From assembly GCF_037975245.1 (NCBI RefSeq), contig NC_092576.1, positions 27,603,611 through 27,667,610 of the forward strand: a stretch of DNA of 64,000 nucleotides, written 5' to 3'. Every line of letters starts with the position of its first letter. Position 1 is the first letter of the stretch. The notes beneath the pieces are model-generated. The model saw only the letters and a list, made by a program, of their open reading frames with translations. It was not told the DNA's origin and ran no database searches. The DNA comes from Apostichopus japonicus. Lineage: Eukaryota > Echinodermata > Holothuroidea > Aspidochirotida > Stichopodidae. This document shows positions 45,179-57,621 of the stretch, piece after piece. Made by a program: the position numbers and the translations under genes.

Positions 45179-45820
45179 CATTGTTTCTGTGATACTTTTC
45201 TTCATGCAATTCATACTTCTACTGCGTTTAGATGATTATAAGAGAAATGGTCACAGTTTGTAAGATCAGGTTAATATCATAGTTGCACACTGACAGCAAA
45301 CTTATATTTTTTCTATTTATTGTTAGGTAATGTGCAGTTAACAATACGTCTAATAATTAATAATTATACTAGAGAAGATGGGATGAAGATTTAGAAGGAG
45401 GAAAACCACTTTGTCACATCTGTTAGCTTCAAGTTCACTTTTGGTACAAACTTTGGTACATCTCAAAAAAACGATACAAACGAATAGAATGCAAATTCAA
45501 CGTTTCTTAGACAAGATCCCTTCATAAATCATAAGTAATCATTTGCCATGTAAATGAACTTTACGACAATGAATTTTGACCTTTTAAAAATAAAGGGTTC
45601 TATTACTCCAGAAGATAGAGTTTCATATTAATTATCAAGTTTAAACGAGCTTATTATTATCGTGTTTAAAAGGGTTTCGGCATGTGGCATATGTTGAAAA
45701 GAAAACGTTACTTCTTTCCTGTGTGTTGCGAGATAATAAAGAGGCATAATGAGCTTATTGCAACGAATACACATATTCCAGCCGCCGAGATAAATTTAAG
45801 CTATTTGAGAATTAACTATT
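45179..45820. repeat. Segmental duplicate of 28.7-30.85 kb
   Basis: Blocks such as ttgcacactgacagcaaa, agagtttcatattaattatc, aaacgagctt, ttgcgagataataaagaggc and ataatgagctta recur in the same order near 28830 and 30540-30690. The other copy is longer because it holds a LINE fragment and more intervening sequence. Confidence 0.6.
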
Positions 45821-45822
45821 CA

Positions 45823-45890
45823 GGTGGTTCAATGGGTAGGGTTCTAGACTGATAACCTGGTATTCCGGATTTGATTCCATCTGTATTTTT
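45823..45890 (+). repeat. tRNA-derived SINE head
   Basis: A-box-like ggttcaatgggtagggttc at about 45826-45844 and B-box-like ggatttgattcc at 45867-45878, with tRNA-like spacing. No good acceptor stem, so not a tRNA gene. The next 70 bases (gatctgcacagcagaattcc) may be the SINE body. Confidence 0.5.
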
Positions 45891-47280
45891 TTACGTGATC
45901 TGCACAGCAGAATTCCAAAACGTCACGGGCTAAAATGCACTAAAATCCAAATCTTGCCCTCCCAATAATTAACTATCAACAACAAACAATTACTCTACAC
46001 AACCACCTGAGCCACCCCAACCCCACATCGAATCCCCACACATGAAATCTTACAAAAGTACAAACGGTCGGCCCGCCCGCAAGCCCAATATTCCCTCAAA
46101 ACCTGAACATCAACGGCCCGAGAAAACAGGTCTCGGCAAGCGGTGAGTAGTTGTATACAATCTTTCTTGGCCAAAATACAGACACTGATGAAACGTCCAC
46201 GTCTTGTTTATTTCAAGTCAACCGTCCTAAGTTGAAGACACATTGGATGCATAACGCTCTTGTAGCGGTATCGTACTTTTTGTTGCCTAGAATCCTGTGT
46301 CCATGTCTCCTTTGAGGTTGCAGATGAAACCGGAATAATGCGAAGAAGGTCGATCCAGAAGCGTTACTTGAGGGCGTGCGTGGATCTTATATTTCTGGTT
46401 TGTCTGTTACAGTTCACTTGAAACGCTGTAGTTGGACTCAACATAACTGAAAGTCATCACTTATTGCTGACCAACAATGAAACTCATGGGAAGGCAGAAG
46501 GGTCTCTAGGAACTTTGTAAAATTATTTATGCCACAAAGATAAGCCTGTGAAATTCTTTAACATAGAATGACTTCACTTTTCCTAAGACTTTGTACACCG
46601 GTCGACCTGTTGTTGTGTACGTCAGGGTTCAAACTTTAATATTGACAAAGTGTCCTTGACTTCTGGTTGCTATAGTATTACTTTTGAAAGTCTATAGGCT
46701 CGTAATTCTGATGAACAGTATTTGCAGCTATTTAATTCATAGCCATCTTACTTCAAACAGAACAGTTAAAACACTGCTAGTAAAGTGATTGGAATTTACG
46801 GACTATGTTTATTTCCATTAATGTTAGGTAAGAACGACGTTGTTCAGATGTGTACGACAAGAAATTTCTCTACGAGTCACCCCAAAACTAACATTGAAAT
46901 TATTACCTCCAAATGACTCTCACTAACATTATTTATTTTAATGACGGATATGTGGCAATGCAATACACATGCCCATATATTTAGTTCTTATTCTTTCTTA
47001 AGATACGTGTTCGATTCCGTGTACCCTTCATTTGCTTAGAAATGTCATATGTGTTGACTTTGTGGGTTCTAGTTATGAACAACTCGACCTCTGTAAGAAA
47101 CGTTATGTCTATGTTATGTTACTTCATTGAAAAATGAAAAGGTTAGCCATCTCTTTTCTCAAACGAAAAGTAGGAGACAAAGTTTTAAGCACTACATTCA
47201 TCGGTAACTAACTCGCATAATATTATGGGTACTATTCAGATTATTGGAGCCGATTATATCTCCATTAATTTGGTTTCGGT
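45891..47280. other. Non-coding stretch, no gene seen
   Basis: Spacer DNA between the inverted arms. C-rich stretch near 46000-46100. No supported open frame. Confidence 0.4.
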
Positions 47281-47282
47281 TT

Positions 47283-47530
47283 TTATTCGGTTTCGTCCTT
47301 TTGGGACTCATCAGGCGAAGGTAGGAATCGAGCCCCGGATCATTGTGTCACGAACAGAGGTCCGTACCACTCGACCATAGTGATGATAATGGTGTTGTAA
47401 TGCGTATAAACTGGCTTTGTATAACTGTCATTAAGGGCGTATTACCCAAGTGTTATGATTGTACAGAGTGCACCCCTGGTGCTTTGAATCTGACAATTTG
47501 ACACAGAATAACCACTCTATATAGGCACCG
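47283..47530 (-). repeat. tRNA-derived SINE-like repeat with hammerhead ribozyme core
   Basis: Reading the minus strand, an A box (ggtcgagtggtacgg, 47376-47362) and a B box (ggctcgattcc, 47334-47324) are followed after nine bases by ctgatgag at 47314-47307. Next come the stem gtcc-caaaa-ggac (47307-47295) and gaaac at 47294-47290. These are the invariant parts of a hammerhead ribozyme. The upstream part (47480-47380) matches 7140-7260 in opposite orientation. Confidence 0.6.
47290..47314 (-). ncRNA. Hammerhead ribozyme core
   Basis: CUGAUGA, a perfect 4-bp stem II with a five-base loop, and GAAAC are all present on the minus strand. A clear stem III with a cleavable NUH triplet and a long stem I were not found by eye, so self-cleavage is not established. 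Such ribozymes are known in Penelope-like elements and in some animal SINEs, and a Penelope-like fragment lies 350 bases away. Confidence 0.55.
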
Positions 47531-47640
47531 AAGTCCGTACCACTGTTATTCTTAATTTATTAACTATATATCTTATATACACTTGCTACACATTCAATTC
47601 TTATATACTTGTTCTTGAGTTATGCAAAATTACGTAGATT

Positions 47641-48380
47641 ACTGATATATTCATAGGCTCCATACTCGACCCTTTATTAACTTTATTAAGCCATATTCCT
47701 TCTTATATAGAAGACACTACTCATTTTGTTTTGAGAATTCTTAACACAATTCAGGCGTTACCGATTAATTCCTTACTTGTTGCTATGGACGTATCCTCTT
47801 CGTACACTAATATCCCTCATGATGAGGGAATTTTCGCTTGTCAAAATTTTCTTCGTGAGTATGCCACCAACCACACTTTAGCTGATGATCTTGGTCATAT
47901 TGTGCGTTTAATATTAAGTAATAATGATTTCTCTTTTAAGGGAAATATTATCTCCAAATCAATGGTACTGCCATGGGCACTAAGACGCCACAATGTTACG
48001 CCAACACATTTATGCACTCATTGGAACAGAAAATGCTATTCACTTCTTTTCTAAAGCCATCACGCTATTATAGATACATTGACGATATGTTTTTTTTTTG
48101 TCTGGCCACATGGCGAAGAATCTCTTCAAGTCTATCTTTGATCATGTTAATTCTTTTCATGACAGCATTAAATTTTCTGTCGAAGTTTCTAAACATCAAA
48201 TATAATTTGATCATGTTAATTCTTTTCATGACAGCATTAAATTTTCTGTAGAAGTTTCTAAACATCAAATATCATTTCTAGATGTTCTGGTCAAGTTGGA
48301 TGGCAATTCCTTAACCGCTTTGGTCGATTATTAGCCCACTGATATTCAAACGTATTTACACTTTAATAGTTTTCACCCCA
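47641..48380 (+). pseudogene. Penelope-like element, reverse transcriptase fragment
   Basis: Contains LLVAMDVSSSYTNIPHDEGI at about 47775-47835, NGTAMGTKTPQCYANTFMH after a frameshift at about 47960, and SRYYRYIDDMFFFC with the catalytic DD near 48080. A direct duplication of about 65 bases (atcatgttaattcttttcat at 48139 and 48209) and frameshifts disable it. Flanks match the copy at 7500-8145 on both sides, so both come from one family. N-terminus and GIY-YIG parts are missing. Confidence 0.85.
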
Positions 48381-50261
48381 AGCTTTTTGCGTTTTGTCGC
48401 CGTTTTCCACTTTTTTGACAAATCGATTGAGTTTTTGACATATATCACAAAACATCAAACTAAGATATAAGCCAAGTTTTTCCCCTGCCAAAAGCGTTAA
48501 TTGCGTCTTTCGTATTAAGTCTCTTATCACCATATGTAATCCGTTCTTTGCTCCTTAATCCGCTTCCTGTATAGTCATGGTTTATTTGGTTCTAATTCCA
48601 TCAATGCAACTAACACTTAACTAGCGTCACACTTCCATTGTGTAACATTTTGTATTCGACTGCCAAATATTGCTGACAAAGTTCCCATGGGTACCGAAAA
48701 TTCCAATATATTTTCTACATCATTACTCTTTATTTGTCAATTAAGAGTCATATCTTATTTCTCTGGGTTTTCTCTATTAGCATATATATATATTTATATA
48801 TACATATTCCTATAAACTGAAGTGAAGTGAAGTGTTCACATGTTTTTATCATTACTATTGTTAAGTATGCTTGGAGCTTGGAGAAATATGACATTACTGA
48901 CAATGCTAAACTTACACCTCTTCTGGCTCAACAACAAACGACGGATATCAAACGATGTTTTCTTTTTTTACTTTCATTAGATTGGACAATTTTTGAAACG
49001 TCTATGGATCAGTAATGCGTAATAAACATATATAAGCGACCTCACACTGAAGCGTTCCATCGTTTCGCCATAATTGAGGCTTACGAGGTACACATCAGCG
49101 ACATGTATAAATATATACTGGTTCGTGCACAGTGCATGGAGGGTCATGTCACGTGTTATCACTAACCAACGCTAATTTTATACAACATGTACTTGTTCTA
49201 TGCTAAATTATCGAATCATTATTTTAGTCATCATAGGATAAATCGATCCGTATTATTAAATGATAACTCAATCCCGACTCCTACCCCCATTTAATTTGTA
49301 TTTGAATATTGAATATCCACCCGTGTTCTAGTTGGTAATGCTAGCCATACTGAACGCTCCTCTGCACTATTTCAGTGGTTAAGTCAAATTTGTCTTCACA
49401 CAGGAAAGTAGTGCTGGCCATTAGAGCACTTGTGTTAACAATCATACGGTGAATTAGATGCGCTCAAAGATGAATCATAATGGCAGTACTTGGGGTAATT
49501 CATGCTATTTAACATACAAATTATGCTAGTGTGAATGGTTTTATCTGCATTGATGGCCGCTACGGTATGCAGACATAGTTTATACGATTAACCCACTTCA
49601 CTTCACCCTCATCCTCATTTTAATATCAAATTCTCTTACAGATCCAGCGAACATTATGACGGAAGGACGTCCAGTTTATCACTAGGATAACGTAATGTGT
49701 AATGAAATTAATACCACTAATATCATAGTTTGTTGCATTTTATACTAAAAATAAAATTCAGGTGGAAGCAGACATTGGGTTGGTTGTGCTGCATGTTTAA
49801 AAAAATTTCCATTAATCATATGATATATAGATTAGCTTCACTAGATGCAGGGTCTATTGAAAATAATGACGCATAAATAGAAAAGTATTGAATGCGTTAC
49901 TTTATGGTTTCCATATCACTAATGATAATACGACAAGGTGTTTGGGGGAGGAAAATGTTGCAAACCGAATATGATAATTAATTTAATTATGTCCTCATTA
50001 ACCTTATATATATTTTAGCACTAAAACCCAAAAGTTTTCTTACATTAGAATTGGTAAAGTGCTGTCCAAACACATCAAGCTGCTTTAAAGATTTCGGCCG
50101 CTCAAAGTTTTACTGTTATTATAGCTATATTATTATTGTGTTATAATTGAAGACAGTTATATATTGTACACCGATATATTTCAAGCCTATATATATTGCA
50201 AATAAGGAAGCTTGGTTGGCATAGAAGTAGGTATGTATTTGTGGTTGTTTACCTGTGTACC
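48381..50261. other. Non-coding stretch, no gene seen
   Basis: AT-rich spacer. The short open frames at 48827-49015 and 48977-49162 overlap on opposite strands and have no recognisable content. Confidence 0.4.
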
Positions 50262-52464
50262 GTTCAAATCAGCAACCTTGATTTATCAGCTGTTCAGTTC
50301 ATTAGTGGACAGTGACTGGTTAATTCCTCTTTGCTGGTATTTTCGGCTGAATAATACTTCTAGCTTACGCTGCTGTGTCGACATGATGTTTACTTCCTAG
50401 CTATATTGTGATTACACCAAAGTTTCCGTCAAGTGAGCTAAGTGTTGATTTTTCGCAATATAATTGAACTAAACGATCTATTGAGTTGTATATAGATTCC
50501 GGCACATGGCAATCACTCCTATCGCTATGATGTTATCACTAACTGAGGAAAATCAGACTAGACATATACCTAGTGTAAGTCTCATCAGATCTCTAGCAGA
50601 TCAGAAGGAAATTTTAGTACAAATGAGGGAACAAATAGTATCCATTGACATCGTCAAGTAGAAAATATTATGTCAATTAAATCATATCATGAGCATACGC
50701 ATTCAATGATGTTGTCTTTGTTCTATCATATTTCATAATAAATAAACTGTTATCTCTTGACTGTTTGCAAAGAAAACCGATGTGAAACTTTAATTTCAGA
50801 AGCTCGTTTCTTTCTCCACCTCCGCCTCTTTCTCTACCGATATACAGGTCCATATGGCTCATCTCTAATAAACAAGAGAGCACTATTCTTTAAATAAAAG
50901 TTAAAGTTGTAGGGATTACCGTACTGCAACCTTCAAACAATGTTTCATTTTAGTGTACACTTAATTCCCAGATAGGCTAAGCGTTCTAGATAAAATCTAC
51001 TGTTGAAATCAGCAACCTTGATTTATCAGATGTTCAGCTCATTAGTGGACAGTGACTGGTTAACAATTCATACAACCTGGATACTGTAGTACCAGCTTTT
51101 GGGTTTAATTGAGTCATCTGAATGGAATTAGTAGATTCAAGGTGAACAGTGACTTGGATAGCCCGAAGTATTACTCAACATAAGGTTGCATCCGAATGAA
51201 CCAAGACATCCCATTGAAGTGTGCGTTTTACGCTCAGTGGCAAATGTTAACGTCTCTGTCGAAACTTCGAGCTGAAAACACCCCCCAAGTAAGCGAAAAT
51301 AAATCACCCAAAAAAAAATTTCGACATCAAACGATCCACCCACACAACCGTTCTGCAGATCCTACAAAACCATTGACTGTCCGCACTTTCAAGTGTTTAC
51401 AGTTACAAGGTTACTGTCAACAAATAACTAAATAAACTATGGCATTCTCAGCATGTCATCACCCAGAAAACGTTCTTTACCCGTTTTATCAATGAAAAAC
51501 GGAAGAAGAATTCTTTTCAAGGAAAGTGCTTGTTTTCAGGAGGTGATTATTCAGAATCTTGTCAAAATGGAGTCATGTTTAATGCCCGTATTCCTTGTTC
51601 GTTCGTTCCTCACCCTATTTATCATTATTGTTGGATTACATAGGTATTGCATGTAACATTATGTGTAGTTTCAAACAAAATATTCCGGCCATATGTATCA
51701 CGTAAGTACTTTAATAGACCTTCTTAGTGTTTGTCAGGGAATAAACCTACAGAAATTAGAAATATTTCTCCTTACTTTCATTTAGACAAATGAAAACATA
51801 TCAGTAATGTGATTTATAAATTTCGTGGCTGTCATGAGGACAACTGTTATTTTTATCAATAAATAAATATATAAGGGGTAATGTAATGCAGCAACCCAAC
51901 AAAAACACACGGGGTCAATATAAGTACTATAATCATAGTTCCGCCTTACAGTACCGCAAAATGTTTGGGAGAAACCCGATAGCCCATATCAGTAATATCA
52001 GTATCACCCCATATCAGTAATGTGATTTATAAATTTCGTGGCTGTCATGAAGACAGCTGTTATTTTTATCAATAAATAAATATATAAGGGGTAATGTAAT
52101 GCAGCAACCCAACAAAAACACACGGGGTCAATATAAGTACTATAATCATAGTTCCGCCTTGCAGTACCGCAAAATGTTTGGGAGAAACCCGATAGCAACA
52201 TATCTTTCAACGCTTTCTTGGAACGCTTAGTATTCAAAAGAACTATTAGCCCATCATAGAAAAAAGAACACTTCCTGTCCACATATGGATTATATTATGG
52301 CAAAACCTAACCCGACGTTTATTTCCTGATAACAAACAGAACAGGGTGTCACAAAGTCTGTGTACTTTTTCCGTTTAATACTTTTGTAGGATAAAAATGT
52401 CCCTTCATTTCAGCGTTATTGCAGTACTGTGCCATTCGTTTGAGTGAAACGTCATCTGGAAAAT

Positions 52465-52531
52465 ATGGCAGCAGGAGGAAGTCATATCAGTTCCACAAAA
52501 TCGAAGAACGCAAGACAAATCCCGTGGTCAA
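52465..52531 (+). CDS. Duplicate first exon, tandem unit 1
   Basis: Reads MAAGGSHISSTKSKNARQIP then WS and the same tcaa|gtaagg donor in phase 1 as the exon at 57555. It could serve as an alternative first exon for the downstream gene or be a silent copy. Confidence 0.4.
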
Positions 52532-55119
52532 GTAAGGAGTATCCTAAGCTTGTACATCATAATAACCTGCAAGTAGATGGGAAATATTATTCCATGAGAA
52601 TTTTACATTTTTAATTAGCTGGAATTTGTTTTCTTTCTGTCCCATCATCCTGTTTTACACTCTTTATCTAATGAAGAAAATGTATGTCTGTTTGTGTACG
52701 TCCCTTTTTATTTCCTTATACCTTGTGTTAAACCACATCTTTGGCTCTCTTTCTCAGTATTTATTTCCTGACCAGTGAATCACAGTTTAGCTAAAACACA
52801 GTGAGAGCGTTTTACGTGTTCCCCAATCCCTCGACCAATTGATTTGGTCTATCTAGATTGCACACAGTGTGTTTAGTGTTAGTTCTTTTTTTGATTAGTT
52901 ATTTCTCCTGCATCGTCCATAATAATTTCAGTGTTAAGTCCTTTTTTGCTGGTATTTTCGGCTGAATAAAACTTCTAGCTTACGCTGCTGTGTCGACATG
53001 ATGTTTACTTCCTAATTATATGATTACACCAAAGCTTCCGCCAAGAGAGCTTAGTGTGTTTTTTTAAAGCTATATCATTGAACGAATCGATCTATTGAGT
53101 TGTATATAGATTCCGGCACATGGTAATCACTCCTACCGCTATGATGTTATCACTAACTGAGGAAAATCAGACTAGACATATACCCAGTGTAAGTCTCATC
53201 AGATCTCTAGCAGATCAGAAGGAAATTTTAGTACAAACGAGGGAACAAATAGTATCCATTGACATCGTCAAGTAGAAAATATTATGTCAAATAAATCATA
53301 TCATGAGCATACGCATTCAATGATGTTGTCTTTGTTCTATCATATTTCATAATAAATAAACTGTTATCTCTTGACTGTTTGCAAAGAAAACCGATGTGAA
53401 ACTTTAATTTCAGAAGCTCGTTTCTCTCTCCACCTCCGCCTCTTTCTCTACCTATATACAGGTCTATATGGCTCATCTCTAATAAAGAAGAAAGCACTAT
53501 TCTTTAAATAAAAGTTAAAGTTTTTATTAGGAATATGCTGACCAGAACGACGGTGCTCTGTTGTAGGGATTACCGTACTGCAACCTTCAAACATTGTTTT
53601 AATTTAGTGTACACTTAATTCCCAGATAGGCTAAGCGTTCTAGATAAAATCTACTGTTGAAATCAGCAACCTTGATTTATCAGATGTTCAGCTCATTAGT
53701 GGACAGTGACTGGTTAACAATTCATACAACCTGGATACTGTAGTACCAGCTTTTGGGTTTAATTGAGTCATCTGAATGAAATTAGTAGATTCAAGGTGAA
53801 CAGTGACTTGGATAGCCCGAAGTATTACTCAACGTAATGTTGCATCCGAATGAACCAAGACATCCCATTGAAGTGTGCGTTTTACGCTCAGTGGCAAATG
53901 TTAACGTCTCTGTCGAAACTACGAGCTGAAAACACCCCCCAAGTAAGCGAAAATAAATCACCAAAAAAAATTTCGACATCAAACGCTCCACCCACACAAC
54001 CGTTCTGCAGATCCTACAAAACCATTGACTGTCCGCACTTTCAAGTGTTTACAGTTACAAGGTTACTGTCAACAAATAACTAAATAAACTATGGCATTCT
54101 CAGCATGTCATCACCCAGAAAACGTTCTTTACCCGTTTTATCAATGAAAAACGGAAGAAGAATTCTTTTCAAGGAAAGTGCTTGTTTTCAGGAGGTGATT
54201 ATTCAGAATCTTGTCAAAATGGAGTCATGTTTAATGCCCGTATTCCTTGTTCGTTCGTTCCTCACCCTATTTATCATTATTGTTGGATTACATAGGTATT
54301 GCATGTAACATTATGTGTAGTTTCAAACAAAATATTCCGGCCATATGTATCACGTAAGTACTTTAATAGACCTTCTTAGTGTTTGTCAGGGAATAAACCT
54401 ACAGAAATTAGAAATATTTCTCCTTCTTACTTTCATTTAGACAAATGAAAACATATCAGTAATGTGATTTATAAATTTCGTGGCTGTCATGAGGACAACT
54501 GTTATTTTTATCAATAAATAAATATATAAGGGGTAATGTAATGCAGCAACCCAACAAAAACACACGGGGTCAATATAAGTACTATAATCATAGTTCCGCC
54601 TTACAGTACCGCAAAATGTTTGGGAGAAACCCGATAGCCCATATCAGTAATATCAGTATCACCCCATATCAGTAATGTGATTTATAAATTTCGTGGCTGT
54701 CATGAAGACAGCTGTTATTTTTATCAATAAATAAATATATAAGGGGTAATGTAATGCAGCAACCCAACAAAAACACACGGGGTCAATATAAGTACTATAA
54801 TCATAGTTCCGCCTTGCAGTACCGCAAAATGTTTGGGAGAAACCCGATAGCAACATATCTTTCAACGCTTTCTTGGAACGCTTAGTATTCAAAAGAACTA
54901 TTAGCCCATCATAGAAAAAAGAACACTTCCTGTCCACATATGGATTATATTATGGCAAAACCTAACCCGACGTTTATTTCCTGATAACAAACAGAACAGG
55001 GTGTCACAAAGTGTGTGTACTTTTTCCGTTTAATACTTTTGTAGGATAAAAATGTCCCTTCATTTCAGCGTTATTGCAGTACTGTGCCATTCGTTTGAGT
55101 GAAACGTCATCTGGAAAAT

Positions 55120-55186
55120 ATGGCAGCAGGAGGAAGTCATATCAGTTCCACAAAATCGAAGAACGCAAGACAAATCCCGTGGTCAA
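55120..55186 (+). CDS. Duplicate first exon, tandem unit 2
   Basis: Same protein reading and donor as the unit-1 copy, with no difference seen by eye in the coding part. Confidence 0.4.
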
Positions 55187-57554
55187 GTAAGGAGTATCCT
55201 AAGCTTGTACATCATAATAACCTGCAAGTAGATGGGAAATATTATTCCATGAGAATTTTACATTTTTAATTAGCTGGAATTTGTTTTCTTTCTGTCCCAT
55301 CATCCTGTTTTACACTCTTTATCTAATGAAGAAAATGTATGTCTGTTTGTGTACGTCCCTTTTTATTTCCTTATACCTTGTGTTAAACCACATCTTTGGC
55401 TCTCTTTCTCAGTATTTATTTCCTGACCAGTGAATCACAGTTTAGCTAAAACACAGTGAGAGCGTTTTACGTGTTCCCCAATCCCTCGACCAATTGATTT
55501 GGTCTATCTAGATTGCACACAGTGTGTTTAGTGTTAGTTCTTTTTTTGATTAGTTATTTCTCCTGCATCGTCCATAATAATTTCAGTGTTAAGTCCTTTT
55601 TTGCTGGTATTTTCGGCTGAATAAAACTTCTAGCTTACGCTGCTGTGTCGACATGATGTTTACTTCCTAATTATATGATTACACCAAAGCTTCCGCCAAG
55701 AGAGCTTAGTGTGTTTTTTTAAAGCTATATCATTGAACGAATCGATCTATTGAGTTGTATATAGATTCCGGCACATGGTAATCACTCCTACCGCTATGAT
55801 GTTATCACTAACTGAGGAAAATCAGACTAGACATATACCCAGTGTAAGTCTCATCAGATCTCTAGCAGATGAGAAGGAAATTTTAGTACAAACGAGGGAA
55901 CAAATAGTATCCATTGACATCGTCAAGTAGAAAATATTATGTCAAATAAATCATATCATGAGCATACGCATTCAATGATGTTGTCTTTGTTCTATCATAT
56001 TTCATAATAAATAAACTGTTATCTCTTGACTGTTTGCAAAGAAAACCGATGTGAAACTTTAATTTCAGAAGCTCGTTTCTCTCTCCACCTCCGCCTCTTT
56101 CTCTACCTATATACAGGTCTATATGGCTCATCTCTAATAAAGAAGAAAGCACTATTCTTTAAATAAAAGTTAAAGTTTTTATTAGGAATATGCTGACCAG
56201 AACGACGGTGCTCTGTTGTAGGGATTACCGTACTGCAACCTTCAAACATTGTTTTAATTTAGTGTACACTTAATTCCCAGATAGGCTAAGCGTTCTAGAT
56301 AAAATCTACTGTTGAAATCAGCAACCTTGATTTATCAGATGTTCAGCTCATTAGTGGACAGTGACTGGTTAACAATTCATACAACCTGGATACTGTAGTA
56401 CCAGCTTTTGGGTTTAATTGAGTCATCTGAATGAAATTAGTAGATTCAAGGTGAACAGTGACTTGGATAGCCCGAAGTATTACTCAACGTAATGTTGCAT
56501 CCGAATGAACCAAGACATCCCATTGAAGTGTGCGTTTTACGCTCAGTGGCAAATGTTAACGTCTCTGTCGAAACTACGAGCTGAAAACACCCCCCAAGTA
56601 AGCGAAAATAAATCACCAAAAAAAATTTCGACATCAAACGCTCCACCCACACAACCGTTCTGCAGATCCTACAAAACCATTGACTGTCCGCACTTTCAAG
56701 TGTTTACAGTTACAAGGTTACTGTCAACAAATAACTAAATAAACTATGGCATTCTCAGCATGTCATCACCCAGAAAACGTTCTTTACCCGTTTTATCAAT
56801 GAAAAACGGAAGAAGAATTCTTTTCAAGGAAAGTGCTTGTTTTCAGGAGGTTATTATTCAGAATCTTGTCAATATGGAGTCATGTTTAATGCTCCTTGTT
56901 CGTTCGTTCCTCACCCTATTTATCATTATTGTTGGATTACATAGGTATTGCATGTAACATTATGTGTAGTTTCAAACAAAATATTCCGGCCATATGTATC
57001 ACGTAAGTACTTTAATAGACCTTCTTAGTGTTTGTCAGGGAATAAACCTACAGAAATTAGAAATATTTCTCCTTCTTACTTTCATTTAGACAAATGAAAA
57101 CATATCAGTAATGTGATTTATAAATTTCGTGGCTGTCATGAGGACAACTGTTATTTTTATCAATAAATAAATATATAAGGGGTAATGTAATGCAGCAACC
57201 CAACAAAAACACACGGGGTCAATATAAGTACTATAATCATAGTTCCGCCTTGCAGTACCGCAAAAATGTTTGGGAGAAACCCGATAGCAACATATCTTTC
57301 AACGCTTTCTTGGAACGCTTAGTATTCAAAAGAACTATTAGCCCATCATAGAAAAAAGTACACTTCCTGTCCAAAATGGATTATATTATGGCAAAACCTA
57401 ACCCGACGTTTATTTCCTGATAACAAACAGAACAGGGTGTCACAAAGTCTGTGTACTTTTTCCGTTCATACTTTTGTAGGATAAAAATGTCCCTTCATTT
57501 CAGCGTTATTGCAGTACTGTGCCATTCGTTTGAGTGAAACGTCATCTGGAAAAT

Positions 57555-57621
57555 ATGGCAGCCGGAGGAAATAATATCAGTTTTACAAAATCGAAGAACG
57601 CAAGACAAATCCCATGGTCAA
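57555..57621 (+). CDS. Paralogue exon 1
   Basis: MAAGGNNISFTKSKNARQIP then WS, donor tcaa followed by gtaagg, phase 1. It is the nearest of three equivalent copies to exon 2. Confidence 0.6.

Noticed and set aside
51453-51656. Frame starting MSSPRKRS, repeated at 54105 and 56760, ending FIIIVGLHRYCM
   Set aside because: The counterpart on the other arm (42099-42314) differs by frameshifting indels in the middle, so the protein is not conserved. The repeats reflect the tandem array.
52004-52282. Minus-strand frame MDRKCSFFYDGLIV and copies at 54659 and elsewhere
   Set aside because: Present only because the array repeats the same DNA. It has no domain and no conservation beyond nucleotide identity.
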